From Planctomycetota bacterium (GTDB lineage Bacteria > Planctomycetota > UBA1135 > GCA-002686595): a stretch of 45,947 nt of DNA. The notes below the pieces were generated by a model. The model was not told the DNA's origin, made no database searches, and saw only the letters and a program-made list of their open reading frames with translations. A program made the translations under genes and the position numbers. The stretch spans positions 1 to 45,947 of the forward strand of contig JAEUIA010000017.1 of the NCBI GenBank assembly GCA_016795245.1. The letters run 5' to 3'. Shown piece after piece: positions 1 through 8,687 of the stretch; position 1 is the first letter of the stretch; each line of letters starts with the position of its first letter.

Positions 1-432
1 TCACGCGCGGCGGTCAAAGCGTGCTTCAGCAAGCTCGCCGGCATCATTCCACCCGGAACGTGCACCACGGTGTCCTCCGACAAGAAGAGCAGCTACGCGA
101 CGGTGCTCAGAGAGGTGATGCCGGGATCGGTCGAGCACAAGCAACACTCATCCAAGGCGGAGCGCACGCCGCAGAATCCGTTGTTCCCGATCAATCACAC
201 GCTGGCCATGTTGCGCAGCGGGATGTCGCGCCTCGTGCAGCGCACGTGGGCACAGACGAAAGAGCGAGCGTGGCTAGTGCGGCACGGATGGATCTGGCTC
301 GCGTACCGCAACTACATCCGCGGGATCACGAACAAGTGTCGCCGGATCACCTCAGCGCAGGCTTTGGATGTCGTCGCGCGTCGGTTCACGAAAAGAAACT
401 TCTTCGAGTGGCTTCTGAATCTCAGGCCGTAA
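1..432 (+). CDS. Transposase, C-terminal part (5' end outside window)
   Basis: The reading frame is open from the first base and stops at TAA 430-432, so the visible 143 residues are the end of a longer protein. They contain SSDKKSSY, which looks like a catalytic-Asp strand of a DDE enzyme. The block NPLFPINHT follows, then a basic helix and WLAYRNYIRGITN. I recognise this order from IS1-like or unclassified DDE transposases that are common in Planctomycetota and Myxococcota. The GTG at 70 could be taken as a start, but the conserved-looking residues before it (AGIIPPGTCTTV) argue that it is internal. Its presence marks a mobile-element remnant or an IS cut by the window edge. A plausible right end lies shortly downstream, but no terminal repeat can be confirmed without the left end. 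Confidence 0.6.
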   Translation, partial: SRAAVKACFSKLAGIIPPGTCTTVSSDKKSSYATVLREVMPGSVEHKQHSSKAERTPQNPLFPINHTLAMLRSGMSRLVQRTWAQTKERAWLVRHGWIWLAYRNYIRGITNKCRRITSAQALDVVARRFTKRNFFEWLLNLRP

Positions 433-871
433 ACGGACAGCGAAAGGGGCCAGTTTGGTGAGAAGGTTACGAATTCGTGAACGCTGCGCGCGCGGGCGAT
501 CAACCCCTTACACCAAAAGTGTGAAACTTTGCGCCCGCATTGCGTGACGCACGCGGTCGCGCTCATCGCCATGCTGCAAGCGTGCGCGCACTCGGCGGCG
601 AGCCCGGGCTCGCGCTGCGTTGCCAACCGAGGCACGCAGTTGAAACGTGCACTCCTGCACTCCTTACAGCCTCAGTGAGATTTTTGGAATCAGGAGAATT
701 CGACATTGTCCGACAGGTCTCCGACGGATGACGCAAGAGATGACATAGAATCCCCTGGTCTGCCGCGCGCGAGCTCGCTCGCAAGTGTTTTCACTGAGCT
801 CGCGACGGTTTCGCCGCGGCGCGCAGGCGAGCGCTCCCTCGCTCGCCTGAGCGCCGCAAGGAGAGAGTCCG
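433..871. other. Intergenic stretch between transposase and FG-GAP gene
   Basis: I see no convincing gene in these 439 bases. Around 507-530 there is a relatively AT-rich patch with a short dyad (ACAC, four A, GTGT). Read on the minus strand, it resembles an IS terminal sequence, so the element's right end may lie here. A short dyad (GTGCA/TGCAC) occurs near 647-659. Just before 872 lies a good ribosome-binding site (AAGGAGAG). No sigma70-type promoter with correct spacing stood out. Confidence 0.4.
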
Positions 872-3481
872 ATGCTGTGCTTCCCATGGAGCAAGTCTCT
901 ACATCTGTGCCTGTGCTTCGCGCTGGTTTCGAGTGCGACCTCAGCCGCTGGCGACCGCTTCGCCTGCAGGCAGTTCGCCGCAGGTACGGCGCCCACGAAC
1001 CTCGCTGTCGGTGACTTCAACGGTGACGGTCGGCCCGATGTCGCCGTCTGCAACCCGAGCACGAACACGGTCCAAGTCCTGATCGCCGATGTGCACCAGG
1101 GCTTCCTCGCGCCGCAAGGCCACTTCGCCGGCGCGGATCCGAGTGCCCTGGCCGTCGCCGACCTGAACGGCGACGGTTTCCTGGATCTCGTGGTGTGCAA
1201 CCGCGGATCGAACGATCTGACGATCCTGCGCGGCAGTGGCTCGGGTTCCTTCACGCTCACCGGCAAGCAATCCGTCGGCAGCGCGCCGGTGGCGATCGCG
1301 CTCGGCGACTGGAACGGGGACGGGCGCCTCGACATCGCGACGGCGAACAGCGGTTCGTCGGACGTCTCCGTGTTGCTCGCGAACGCGGCCGGAGATTTCA
1401 CGAGTGCCGTGCACTACGCCTGCGCCGCAGGCGTCGCCGCGCTGGCGGCGGGCGACGTCGATCACGACGGCATCCCGGATCTCGTCACGGCGCACAAGGT
1501 GCATGCCGCACGAGATTTCACCGTGTTCAAGGGTGCGGGCACGGGCAGCTTCGCGGCGGGCGTCGCCGTCGGCACCGGATTCATGCAGCCCTGCGCCGTC
1601 GAGATCCTCGACGTGGATCTGGACGGAGCAGCCGATCTCGTCGCCGTGCCCGCCGGAGGCGGCGTGGCCGTGCGACACGGACTGGTCACGGGAGGCTTCG
1701 GCGCCACCTCGTTTCCGCTCGCGGACGGACACTGCTTCGCCCTGCGGGACCTCGATGCCGACGGGCGCAAGGACTTGGTTGCTGCGGGCGCGCGGGATGT
1801 GTGGGTTGCGCCGGCGAGTGCGCTCGGCGGCTTCGAACCGGCCGTCTCGCACCACATGGCCGTGGGAGCGACTGCTGTCCTGGTTGTGGACCTGGATCTG
1901 GACGGATTCCCGGATCTCGTGACGACCAACACGAGTTCCAACTGCATCTCGGTCTTGTGGGGACTCGCCGCCAACGTATTCAGCGTGTCGCGCAGCTTCG
2001 CTGTCGGCGGCGTGCCCGCGCAACCCGCGATCGGAGACTTGAACGGCGACGGCCATGCAGACGTCGCCGTCGCACTCTCCCTTGCGAACAACATCGCGTT
2101 GCTGCGTGGCGAAGGGACAGCCTGGTTCACCGCGGCCGGCGCCTTGGGGCTCGCCGCGCCGGCCGTGTCCATCGTCGCAGGCGAGTTGAACGGAGATGCG
2201 TGGACCGACATCGCCTGCGTTCAAGTCGCACCCTCGGGATTGACGACGTTTGCCGGGGGGGGCGCAGCCTGGCCGCTTGCCGCAGTGACCGCACCGGCCG
2301 CGTATCAGCCGCAGTCGCTGGCGGTCGCCGATTTCAATCAGGACGGTTGGCCTGACCTCGTGGCCGCCAACGCGGCTGGACACACGCTGTCGCTCTGGCT
2401 CGGAACCGGCGGCGGCGGATTCACCCTCCACAGCCTGATTCCGACGGTCACAAACCCGACCAGCGTGGCCGTCGGCTACATGAACGGCGACGCGCATCTG
2501 GATCTGGTCGTGGCCAGCTCGAGCGTCAACGCCATCTCAGTGCTCGTCGGCAACGGCACGGGTCTGTTCTGGTGGACCGCCGTGATCCCGACCGACCATC
2601 CGCCGTGCACGGTCGCGCTCGCGGACTGGAACCTGGACGGGTACCAGGACATCTGCGTGAAGGACGGCAGCGAGGCGAGAGTCTGGTTCGGGGACGGCAA
2701 CGGTGACGCGGGCTCGTCGATCGCGCTCAACCTGGGAGTGCCTCCGACTCGCGTCGCGACGGCCGACGTCGATGGAGACGGCCTCTCCGAATGCATCGTC
2801 ACGTCGGCTGCGATGAACTGCGTGTGCGTGATCTACGCCGACAACGGCGGCGGCGTGCGCACCATCCAGCGCTACGGCGTCGGCGCGGCCCCGGTCGAGT
2901 TCGCGATCGGTGACCTCAATGCCGACGGCAAGCCGGACATCGTGACGTCGAACACGGGCTCGAACGACGTCACCGTCCTGCTCAACTTGCCGTTGCCGAA
3001 CAGTCTCACCACGCCATTTTGTCACGGGGACGGCAGCGGAACGGCGTGTCCTTGCGGGCGTCTGGGTCGGAACGGACACGGTTGTCCCAACTTCGCAGCA
3101 CCTGAAGGCGCCGTGCTCACGAGCACCGGCCAGTCGAGCATCGCGATGGACACGCTCACGCTCGAGAGCAGCTCGGTGCCGAACGGGCCCGGGATTTTCG
3201 TGCAGGGTCTCGCTCCGGTGGCGGGAGGAGTCGGTGCGACCTTCGGCGACGGATTGATGTGCGTCGGCGGACAGATCGTGCGCCTGGGAGTCGCGATCGC
3301 GACCGGCAACGTCTCGCGCCATCCGGTCGCTCTGACGCACGCGCCGCTGCACGTCGCGGCCTCCGCGCAAGTCGGCGATGTGCGCTATTACCAGTGCTGG
3401 TTCCGCGACGCCTCGCCGGAGTTCTGCACCAGCGCGCGATTCAACCTGACGAACGGACTGCGCGTCGTGTGGCAGCCCTGA
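872..3481 (+). CDS. Secreted FG-GAP/VCBS repeat protein with cysteine-rich C-terminal module
   Basis: 869 residues. The first 26 residues form a hydrophobic export signal ending near SATSAAG. About 14 FG-GAP-type repeats follow, spaced roughly 47 residues apart. Each has a calcium-loop pattern such as GDFNGDGRPDVAV, ADLNGDGFLDLVV or GDLNADGKPDIVT. Several are degenerate, for example GELNGDAWTDIAC and GYMNGDAHLDLVV. Fourteen blades would build two seven-bladed propellers. From about residue 710 comes a separate module of about 155 residues with paired cysteines (FCHGDGSGTACPCG, GHGCPN, MCVGG, YYQCWFRD, EFCTSARFNLTN). I associate this ending with planctomycete surface proteins. The start ATG follows AAGGAGAG. 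The role is probably extracellular adhesion or scaffolding; no catalytic motif is visible. The downstream hydrolase gene begins 63 bases later on the same strand. Confidence 0.85.
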   Translation: MLCFPWSKSLHLCLCFALVSSATSAAGDRFACRQFAAGTAPTNLAVGDFNGDGRPDVAVCNPSTNTVQVLIADVHQGFLAPQGHFAGADPSALAVADLNGDGFLDLVVCNRGSNDLTILRGSGSGSFTLTGKQSVGSAPVAIALGDWNGDGRLDIATANSGSSDVSVLLANAAGDFTSAVHYACAAGVAALAAGDVDHDGIPDLVTAHKVHAARDFTVFKGAGTGSFAAGVAVGTGFMQPCAVEILDVDLDGAADLVAVPAGGGVAVRHGLVTGGFGATSFPLADGHCFALRDLDADGRKDLVAAGARDVWVAPASALGGFEPAVSHHMAVGATAVLVVDLDLDGFPDLVTTNTSSNCISVLWGLAANVFSVSRSFAVGGVPAQPAIGDLNGDGHADVAVALSLANNIALLRGEGTAWFTAAGALGLAAPAVSIVAGELNGDAWTDIACVQVAPSGLTTFAGGGAAWPLAAVTAPAAYQPQSLAVADFNQDGWPDLVAANAAGHTLSLWLGTGGGGFTLHSLIPTVTNPTSVAVGYMNGDAHLDLVVASSSVNAISVLVGNGTGLFWWTAVIPTDHPPCTVALADWNLDGYQDICVKDGSEARVWFGDGNGDAGSSIALNLGVPPTRVATADVDGDGLSECIVTSAAMNCVCVIYADNGGGVRTIQRYGVGAAPVEFAIGDLNADGKPDIVTSNTGSNDVTVLLNLPLPNSLTTPFCHGDGSGTACPCGRLGRNGHGCPNFAAPEGAVLTSTGQSSIAMDTLTLESSSVPNGPGIFVQGLAPVAGGVGATFGDGLMCVGGQIVRLGVAIATGNVSRHPVALTHAPLHVAASAQVGDVRYYQCWFRDASPEFCTSARFNLTNGLRVVWQP

Positions 3482-3544
3482 GCGCGGTTCATTCTTCCCG
3501 CGTCACGCTGCCGCGCGCCGCGTGTTCCGGCTACAATTCGAAGC

Positions 3545-5509
3545 ATGCGCAGCGCAGCTTTCGTTCTCGCCTTCATCGCGTCGCTTTCGGCGTCGGCACA
3601 GGACTCCGCTTTCAAACAGGTGGCTGCGCCCGCGTCGGACATCCTCTCCGGCCGTGTGCGCCTGCCGTCGCCCGTCGCGTGCGCGACGACGTCGCCGGCG
3701 GCGGTGTTGGATGTGGCTTTCGAGTGGAACGACGCGGTCGGGTGGAGCGCTGAGACTCCGATCACGATCGCAACCGCGGGCCGCCTGTCGCTGGGATTGC
3801 TGGCGCCCGGGGCCTCGAACTGGGAAGTGGACGTGCGCGCGGCAGGCGCTGAGTACGTGCCGATCGTCGACTTCAGCGGCGCGCGGCTCGAGCGCTCCTC
3901 CAAGACGCTGACCGAGTTTATGACCGGCTGGAAGGCTGAGCGCTACGACCTCGATGCTGTCGCGCCCGGCGCCTGGACGCTGCGCATCCGCGCGCCGCAC
4001 GCGCCGCGCGACCGCTCTCCGCTGCCGGGGCTCTTGATCGTGCGCGATGCGGCACCGATCGCGATCGCGGCCTACACCGCGACGCTCACGACACTCAGCG
4101 AGAACGAGATCGGGATCGTCGCGCACGTGTTCGACAGCAGCCGCGGATCATCGGCGGACGTCTTGCGCGGAGCTGTCCTGCGCGGCGAAGCGGTGGTCGA
4201 GACGGAGCACGGCACCGAGCGCCTGCAGCTCTTCGATGACGGTGCACACCAGGACGGCGCGGCGGGCGACGGTGTGTTCGGCGCCGTGCTCGCGCGCTGG
4301 ACGAGCGGGAACGTGCAAGCGCGCATCGACTTGTTCGGCGTGACGCCGCTCGGCGCAGCCTTCCGACGCACGGCACAGCTCACATTCCCCATCGTCGAGC
4401 GCCGCACAGCGTTCAACGGCGACGCCGCGACTCGAGTCGCAGACGAGCAACGGTTGCGCATCGAACTGGGTGCCTTGCCGCTCGGCCCTGCAGCCAAACT
4501 GCATGTCTCGACCGAAGTGTGGGGGACCGACGAGCACGGCGAGATCGTGCCGGTGTGCTGGCTCTCGCGCATGTTGCTCCCCGAAGTGCGCGACGGCGCG
4601 TGGCGCTTCCCGCTCTTCATGGATGCGCGCTGGCTGGATGTCGCGCGTGCACGGCCGCCTCTGTACTTGCGTCAAGTGCGCGTGCAGGACCCCGATACGC
4701 ACGTGCCTTACGACGTCGTCGACTGGCTGCCGTTGTCGGTGCAAGCGCTTCCGCCGGTCGTGAGCGCAACCGAACCCTGGCATCAGGCTCCCGTCCCCAT
4801 TACGCGATCGATGCTGTCGACGGCGGTGTCGAGTGCGCTCCAGCAGGGCGGCTTGTTGGAGACCGACCAGCGCCCGCGCTCGTGGGCGCGCACGCTGCTG
4901 CTGGTGCACGGCTACTGCTCCGGCGGTTCGATCTGGCCGCCTGCGGACTTCAGCGCGCCGAAGACCGAATTCCTGGATCCCAATCAAAACCGCACACACG
5001 ATCAGTTCGCGCAGCTCTTGCGCAACGCCGCGCCGCCGCGCAGTTCGTTCGGCGTCGTCGCGCACAGTCAGGGCGGACCGGCGGCGTTGCACTTGTACAC
5101 GTACTACGCGAGCGGACTCGACAACGCGATCGGCCCGCGGCGCATCCAGAGCGTCGCGTCGCCGTACCAGGGCACGCCGCTGGCCTCGTGGGGCGGCTTC
5201 GCGTGCGGCGTCAACAACAACATGACCCCCGCCGGAAGTACCACCTGGCTCGCCGGGATCCCGACCTGGGCGCGCGATTCGGTGTGGTACTGGACGACGT
5301 CGAACAGCGGTTCGGCGTGCAACTTCATCACCAGCCTGCTGCTCTCGAGCCCCGAGGACGGCACGGTGGAGCAGGCGCGCGGTCAATTGCCGGGCGCGCA
5401 CTCGATGGGTCACGTGACCGGCTGGTGCCACACGACGGGGATGTCGAATCCCGCGAACTACACCGATCACGCGCGCAACGCGCTCCTCAACTCGAATGCG
5501 GCGCGGTGA
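3545..5509 (+). CDS. Secreted lipase-like alpha/beta-hydrolase with N-terminal beta domains
   Basis: 654 residues. A signal peptide ends near SLSASAQ (residue 18). Residues 20-400 look beta-rich and include LFDDGAHQDGAAGDGVFG (229-246). This acidic loop pattern is typical of the choice-of-anchor X type domain in secreted proteins. The hydrolase domain starts at about 450 with LLLVHGYCSGG (oxyanion strand). It continues with the nucleophile elbow VVAHSQGGP (Ser508), a lipase-like TPLASWGG segment, and candidate acid Asp605 in SPEDGTVEQ. His623 or His629 is the candidate catalytic base. The GxSxG element reads AHSQG, with Ala in place of the first Gly, as in many triacylglycerol lipases. The substrate is unknown and could be a lipid ester or polymer. 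It may share a transcript with the preceding FG-GAP gene. Confidence 0.75.
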   Translation: MRSAAFVLAFIASLSASAQDSAFKQVAAPASDILSGRVRLPSPVACATTSPAAVLDVAFEWNDAVGWSAETPITIATAGRLSLGLLAPGASNWEVDVRAAGAEYVPIVDFSGARLERSSKTLTEFMTGWKAERYDLDAVAPGAWTLRIRAPHAPRDRSPLPGLLIVRDAAPIAIAAYTATLTTLSENEIGIVAHVFDSSRGSSADVLRGAVLRGEAVVETEHGTERLQLFDDGAHQDGAAGDGVFGAVLARWTSGNVQARIDLFGVTPLGAAFRRTAQLTFPIVERRTAFNGDAATRVADEQRLRIELGALPLGPAAKLHVSTEVWGTDEHGEIVPVCWLSRMLLPEVRDGAWRFPLFMDARWLDVARARPPLYLRQVRVQDPDTHVPYDVVDWLPLSVQALPPVVSATEPWHQAPVPITRSMLSTAVSSALQQGGLLETDQRPRSWARTLLLVHGYCSGGSIWPPADFSAPKTEFLDPNQNRTHDQFAQLLRNAAPPRSSFGVVAHSQGGPAALHLYTYYASGLDNAIGPRRIQSVASPYQGTPLASWGGFACGVNNNMTPAGSTTWLAGIPTWARDSVWYWTTSNSGSACNFITSLLLSSPEDGTVEQARGQLPGAHSMGHVTGWCHTTGMSNPANYTDHARNALLNSNAAR

Positions 5510-5663
5510 GACGGCAGCGCTAGACGCTCGGGGTGCAGACAGCGGGTCCGTCTTCGCCGCTGAACCGTCCGCCGGGACGCCCCGTGAGCGCTGGAGGGTG
5601 GGTATCCGTGGCGCTGCCGCGATGGCGCGCGACGCCCGCGAGGCGAAAGTTCACAATCAGGGT

Positions 5664-6281
5664 ATGACCACGACATTCCTGCGCGCCTGTTCGTGTTGCA
5701 CGCTGCTCCTCGCGGCCTGCGTCTCGGTCGACCTCGATGAGTCGGATCGCGACGCGCACTTCTACGAGTTGCGCGTGCGCAAGCAACTCGGCGGTGGAGC
5801 GGTTCACGAAGGAGCACACCTCGAACTCGGCGCGCGTTCCGTAGCGGGGTCGACCGACGTGCTCGACTATTCGCTTCAGACCGCTGCGTTCGGAATCGGC
5901 GTCGATGGTGCGCTGGGTGAGCGCGGATGGGCCGGCGTCACAGGCGGCCTCCTGTGGCAACGCTCGAGCTTCGAGCTGCCGACCGAGGACCTGGGCAGCC
6001 AACATGCGGCAGGTCCCTATCTCGCGCTTCAGGGCGGTTGGATGGCGACGCCCTGGCTCGAACCGTTCGCGCGCGCGGAGGCGGCCTTCCTGTTCCGTGA
6101 GTTCATCTCGGTCTACAGCCTGGAGCTGGGGCTGCGGCTACATCTGATCGATCATGCGGCGCTGTTCTGCGGCTGGCGACGCGCGCACTACTTGATCAAC
6201 GACTTCGACGAGCCTCTGGGGATCGAGCAGGTCGAACTCGATTTGAGAGGACTGGTGTTCGGGCTCGAACTGGCCTTCTGA
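5664..6281 (+). CDS. Outer-membrane-type lipoprotein, function unknown
   Basis: 205 residues from the ATG at 5664. The open frame extends upstream to 5496, but the lipoprotein signal fits only the downstream start: TLLLAACV with lipobox Cys19. The mature part alternates polar and aromatic residues, for example GVTGGLLWQRSSFEL, GPYLALQGGW and VYSLELGLRLHL. It ends in LVFGLELAF with a terminal Phe, as in small outer-membrane beta-barrels. I recognise no family. It could be a barrel-like outer membrane protein with a lipid anchor. No ribosome-binding site is obvious, so the start rests on the signal peptide. Confidence 0.6.
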   Translation: MTTTFLRACSCCTLLLAACVSVDLDESDRDAHFYELRVRKQLGGGAVHEGAHLELGARSVAGSTDVLDYSLQTAAFGIGVDGALGERGWAGVTGGLLWQRSSFELPTEDLGSQHAAGPYLALQGGWMATPWLEPFARAEAAFLFREFISVYSLELGLRLHLIDHAALFCGWRRAHYLINDFDEPLGIEQVELDLRGLVFGLELAF

Positions 6282-6324
6282 AGCGACCGCACGCACGGTT
6301 TCAGCGGCGAACTCGACTTCGCAG

Positions 6325-7038
6325 GTGACAAGCGACTCGGCGGCGACCAGAGTCTGGGCCGTGAAACCCTCCGTCGTCCTCGCCGAAACGCTGCTCCCCG
6401 ACCGCACCAAGCTCTCGTTGCGCACGCACGACGGCCACTTCCACATCCGGGTCGGCGGTGAATTGCTGATGAGCACGACGGCGACGCACTCGGAAGCGCA
6501 GATGGCCGAGCTGGCGGTTCCTGCCGTTTCGGGCGGCGGACCACGGCGCGTCTTGATCGGCGGCCTGGGGTTCGGGTTCACGTTGCGACACATGCTCGAA
6601 CTCACCGGTCCGGAGGTGAAAGTGCAGGTCGCCGAACTCCTGCCCGTGATGGTGGCGTGGAATCGTGAACACCTGACGAGCGTGAACGGGCGGCTCGTCG
6701 ACGATCCGCGCGTCGAGATCATCGTCGACGACGTGTTCGCGGTCTTGACGCGCGCGCCGCGCGGCACCTACGACGCCGTCTTGCTCGACGTCGACAACGG
6801 CCCCGAAGCCCTGGTCGATCCCGGCAACGCGCGCATCTACGCCGATCCGGGGTTGGCGATCCTCGCGCGCGCGCTGCGCAAAGGCGGGCGCGCCGTGTTC
6901 TGGTCGGGGGTCGAGGACCGTGGGTTCGAAGAGCGCCTGCGTGACGCGGGTTTCGAAGCCGAGTCCAAGAGCGCCAAGGCCTACCCGCAAGCGAAGCGCA
7001 AGACGCACACGCTGTTCATCGCTGATTGGAACGGCTGA
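6325..7038 (+). CDS. Spermidine synthase-like SAM-dependent transferase
   Basis: 237 residues with a Rossmann methyltransferase or aminopropyltransferase core. The nucleotide-binding glycine loop is VLIGGLGFGFT. The acidic end of the next strand is VAELLPVMV. A DDVF element follows, and then YDAVLLDVDNGPEAL, the usual polyamine-synthase-like Asp loop. The family is commonly labelled spermidine synthase. Many short bacterial members are methyltransferases of unknown substrate, and the missing N-terminal beta domain makes true spermidine synthesis uncertain. The start is GTG 6325. GTG 6361 (VKPSVVL) is an equally possible start. The gene stands alone, convergent with the DUF4185 gene 12 bases downstream. 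Confidence 0.7.
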   Translation: MTSDSAATRVWAVKPSVVLAETLLPDRTKLSLRTHDGHFHIRVGGELLMSTTATHSEAQMAELAVPAVSGGGPRRVLIGGLGFGFTLRHMLELTGPEVKVQVAELLPVMVAWNREHLTSVNGRLVDDPRVEIIVDDVFAVLTRAPRGTYDAVLLDVDNGPEALVDPGNARIYADPGLAILARALRKGGRAVFWSGVEDRGFEERLRDAGFEAESKSAKAYPQAKRKTHTLFIADWNG

Positions 7039-7050
7039 GCGCGCTGCGCG

Positions 7051-8667
7051 TCAGCGTGGAGCCGGACTCTGCAACGTCATCTCCGACACGCTGACGAAAC
7101 CCCAGCGGTCGGTGGAAGCGTCCAGCAGGTACACGCGCAAACGCTTGCCGGCGTGGCGCGACAGGTTCCAGCGCACCGACACGTCGACGTCGTTGTTCGC
7201 CGGACCCGCGATCGATTCGACGACCGGCCCAAACTTGCCGTCGAGCAATTCGCGCTCGAAGGCGCGGATGTCCTGGATGGCGCTGGGCGGCGCGCGTTCC
7301 TCGCGCACAAGCACGATGCGCGCGCGACCGCCGTGCACGGAGAACGCGAGCGTGCTGCCGACGACCGGTTGGATGACTTGATGGCTCACGACCAGGTCCT
7401 TGTCGCCGTTCGCGGCGTAGGTGCGCACGTGCGGCGCGCCGTTGCGCTCGAAGCGCACGACATCGGAACCCTGGGTCGCGCACGGCGGCGTGCCGAGCAG
7501 GAACTTCGTCTCCGAGACCTGGGTTGCACTCGGCGGACGACCGACGTCGGTGGCCATCAAGACGACTTGATAGGGGTTCCAGGTCGACATGCTGAAGACC
7601 AGCGTGCAGCGCTCCGCGTCGCCTGAGGTGAAGCGCGGGATCAGGTACGGCCCGTACTCGCCACCCCACTTGTTCTCCTGACCCTTGTCGTGGAATTCAT
7701 CCATGCGCGCCGTCTTCCAGTCGACGTGCATGAAGTTGGCGTAGCCCTTGTCGAGCCACGGGTCGAACACGACCGCGGGCGCGCTCCACGGACCCCACGG
7801 CGCGGCAGCGGTGCGCATGACGATGCCGCGCGGCGCGGAGGAGTTGTAGAGCATGACCCAACGCGAAAGTGGCGCGATCCACGCGACGGACAATTCGCCG
7901 ACGACGGGATGATCGAAGAGATCGATCGCCTGCGCTTCGTCCGCGTCGAAGCGCGGCGCGCCGCCCGCCATGCCGACGAAGTAACGCCAGCTCTCGCGCT
8001 CGCCGAAGCGCTTCGCCGGGGCGTAGGCGAGGCGCACGGAAGACGCGCGGTAGCGACCGCTGCCCCACACGAACACACAGTCCTCGCTCGGGAGGCGCGC
8101 GTGATCCTTCGTGGTCGCGCGCGCGAGCGCCACGTTGATGAAGCGCGTCGTCGAGACGTCGAACAGGCGCTCGAAGGTGCGTCCGTCGTCCGTGGAGCGC
8201 GCCAGCACCGAGCGGCCCATCGTGTTCTTGTCGCTGTGGTCGGTCGTGAACACGACGTGCATCGCGCCGTTGACCGAGATTCCGTACGAAGGCACTTCGA
8301 ACGGTCCACTCGTGATGCCCGGCACCGCCAGCGGACGAAACTGTCCCTTCTCGTCGGTGTGAAACGAAAGCGCGACCGTGTCCGGCGTCTTGGCTTCGGT
8401 CCAAGCGAGCACATCCGCGTGCGGCGCTCCACCGCCGCTGTCCCCGAACAGGAAATAGAGCTTGCCGTCGTGCTCGAAGGAACTCCCGAGGTCCGTGGCG
8501 ACGAGCCCGGCACTCGACTCGGTGCGACTCCGCGTGAAGACCCCGCGCGCCGCATCGCGCTCACCCGTCAACTGCTCGAGCTTGCAGGTCGAACCGGGGT
8601 AGACGCGCGGTTCGTCGCCGGACCCAAGAGCTGCGGGAGTCAGAAGTGCGAGGAGCAATTTGTGCAT
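7051..8667 (-). CDS. Secreted DUF4185-type beta-propeller protein
   Basis: 538 residues starting at MHKLLLALLTPAALGSG, a probable export signal. The open frame continues upstream but lies inside the neighbouring gene, so this ATG is chosen. The body reads as a glycosidase-like five-bladed propeller of the DUF4185 kind: DLGSSFEHDGKLYFLFGDSG, VPSYGISVNGAMHVVFTTD, RSVLARSTDDGRTFERL, FVWGSGRYRASSVRLAY and NKWGGEYGPYLIPRF. The last 130 residues look like a separate beta domain (VRWNLSRHAGKRLRVYLLD). Family members are secreted and suspected to act on or bind carbohydrate, but no activity is established. It lies 20 bases downstream of the repeat-protein gene at 8688-11321 and is probably co-transcribed with it. 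Confidence 0.7.
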   Translation of the reverse strand: MHKLLLALLTPAALGSGDEPRVYPGSTCKLEQLTGERDAARGVFTRSRTESSAGLVATDLGSSFEHDGKLYFLFGDSGGGAPHADVLAWTEAKTPDTVALSFHTDEKGQFRPLAVPGITSGPFEVPSYGISVNGAMHVVFTTDHSDKNTMGRSVLARSTDDGRTFERLFDVSTTRFINVALARATTKDHARLPSEDCVFVWGSGRYRASSVRLAYAPAKRFGERESWRYFVGMAGGAPRFDADEAQAIDLFDHPVVGELSVAWIAPLSRWVMLYNSSAPRGIVMRTAAAPWGPWSAPAVVFDPWLDKGYANFMHVDWKTARMDEFHDKGQENKWGGEYGPYLIPRFTSGDAERCTLVFSMSTWNPYQVVLMATDVGRPPSATQVSETKFLLGTPPCATQGSDVVRFERNGAPHVRTYAANGDKDLVVSHQVIQPVVGSTLAFSVHGGRARIVLVREERAPPSAIQDIRAFERELLDGKFGPVVESIAGPANNDVDVSVRWNLSRHAGKRLRVYLLDASTDRWGFVSVSEMTLQSPAPR

Positions 8668-8687
8668 CACGGCTTCAGCGTATCCGG

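Noticed and set aside
645..680. Promoter before the FG-GAP gene (TTGAAA ... TACAGC)
   Set aside because: The 19-base spacing is too long and the -10 box is weak.
872..3000. Tandem DNA repeat in the FG-GAP gene
   Set aside because: The repetition is at protein level (calcium loops); the DNA copies are too diverged to be a DNA repeat.
5496..5663. Longer start for the small lipoprotein
   Set aside because: It would bury the lipobox 75 residues inside the protein and overlaps the hydrolase stop.
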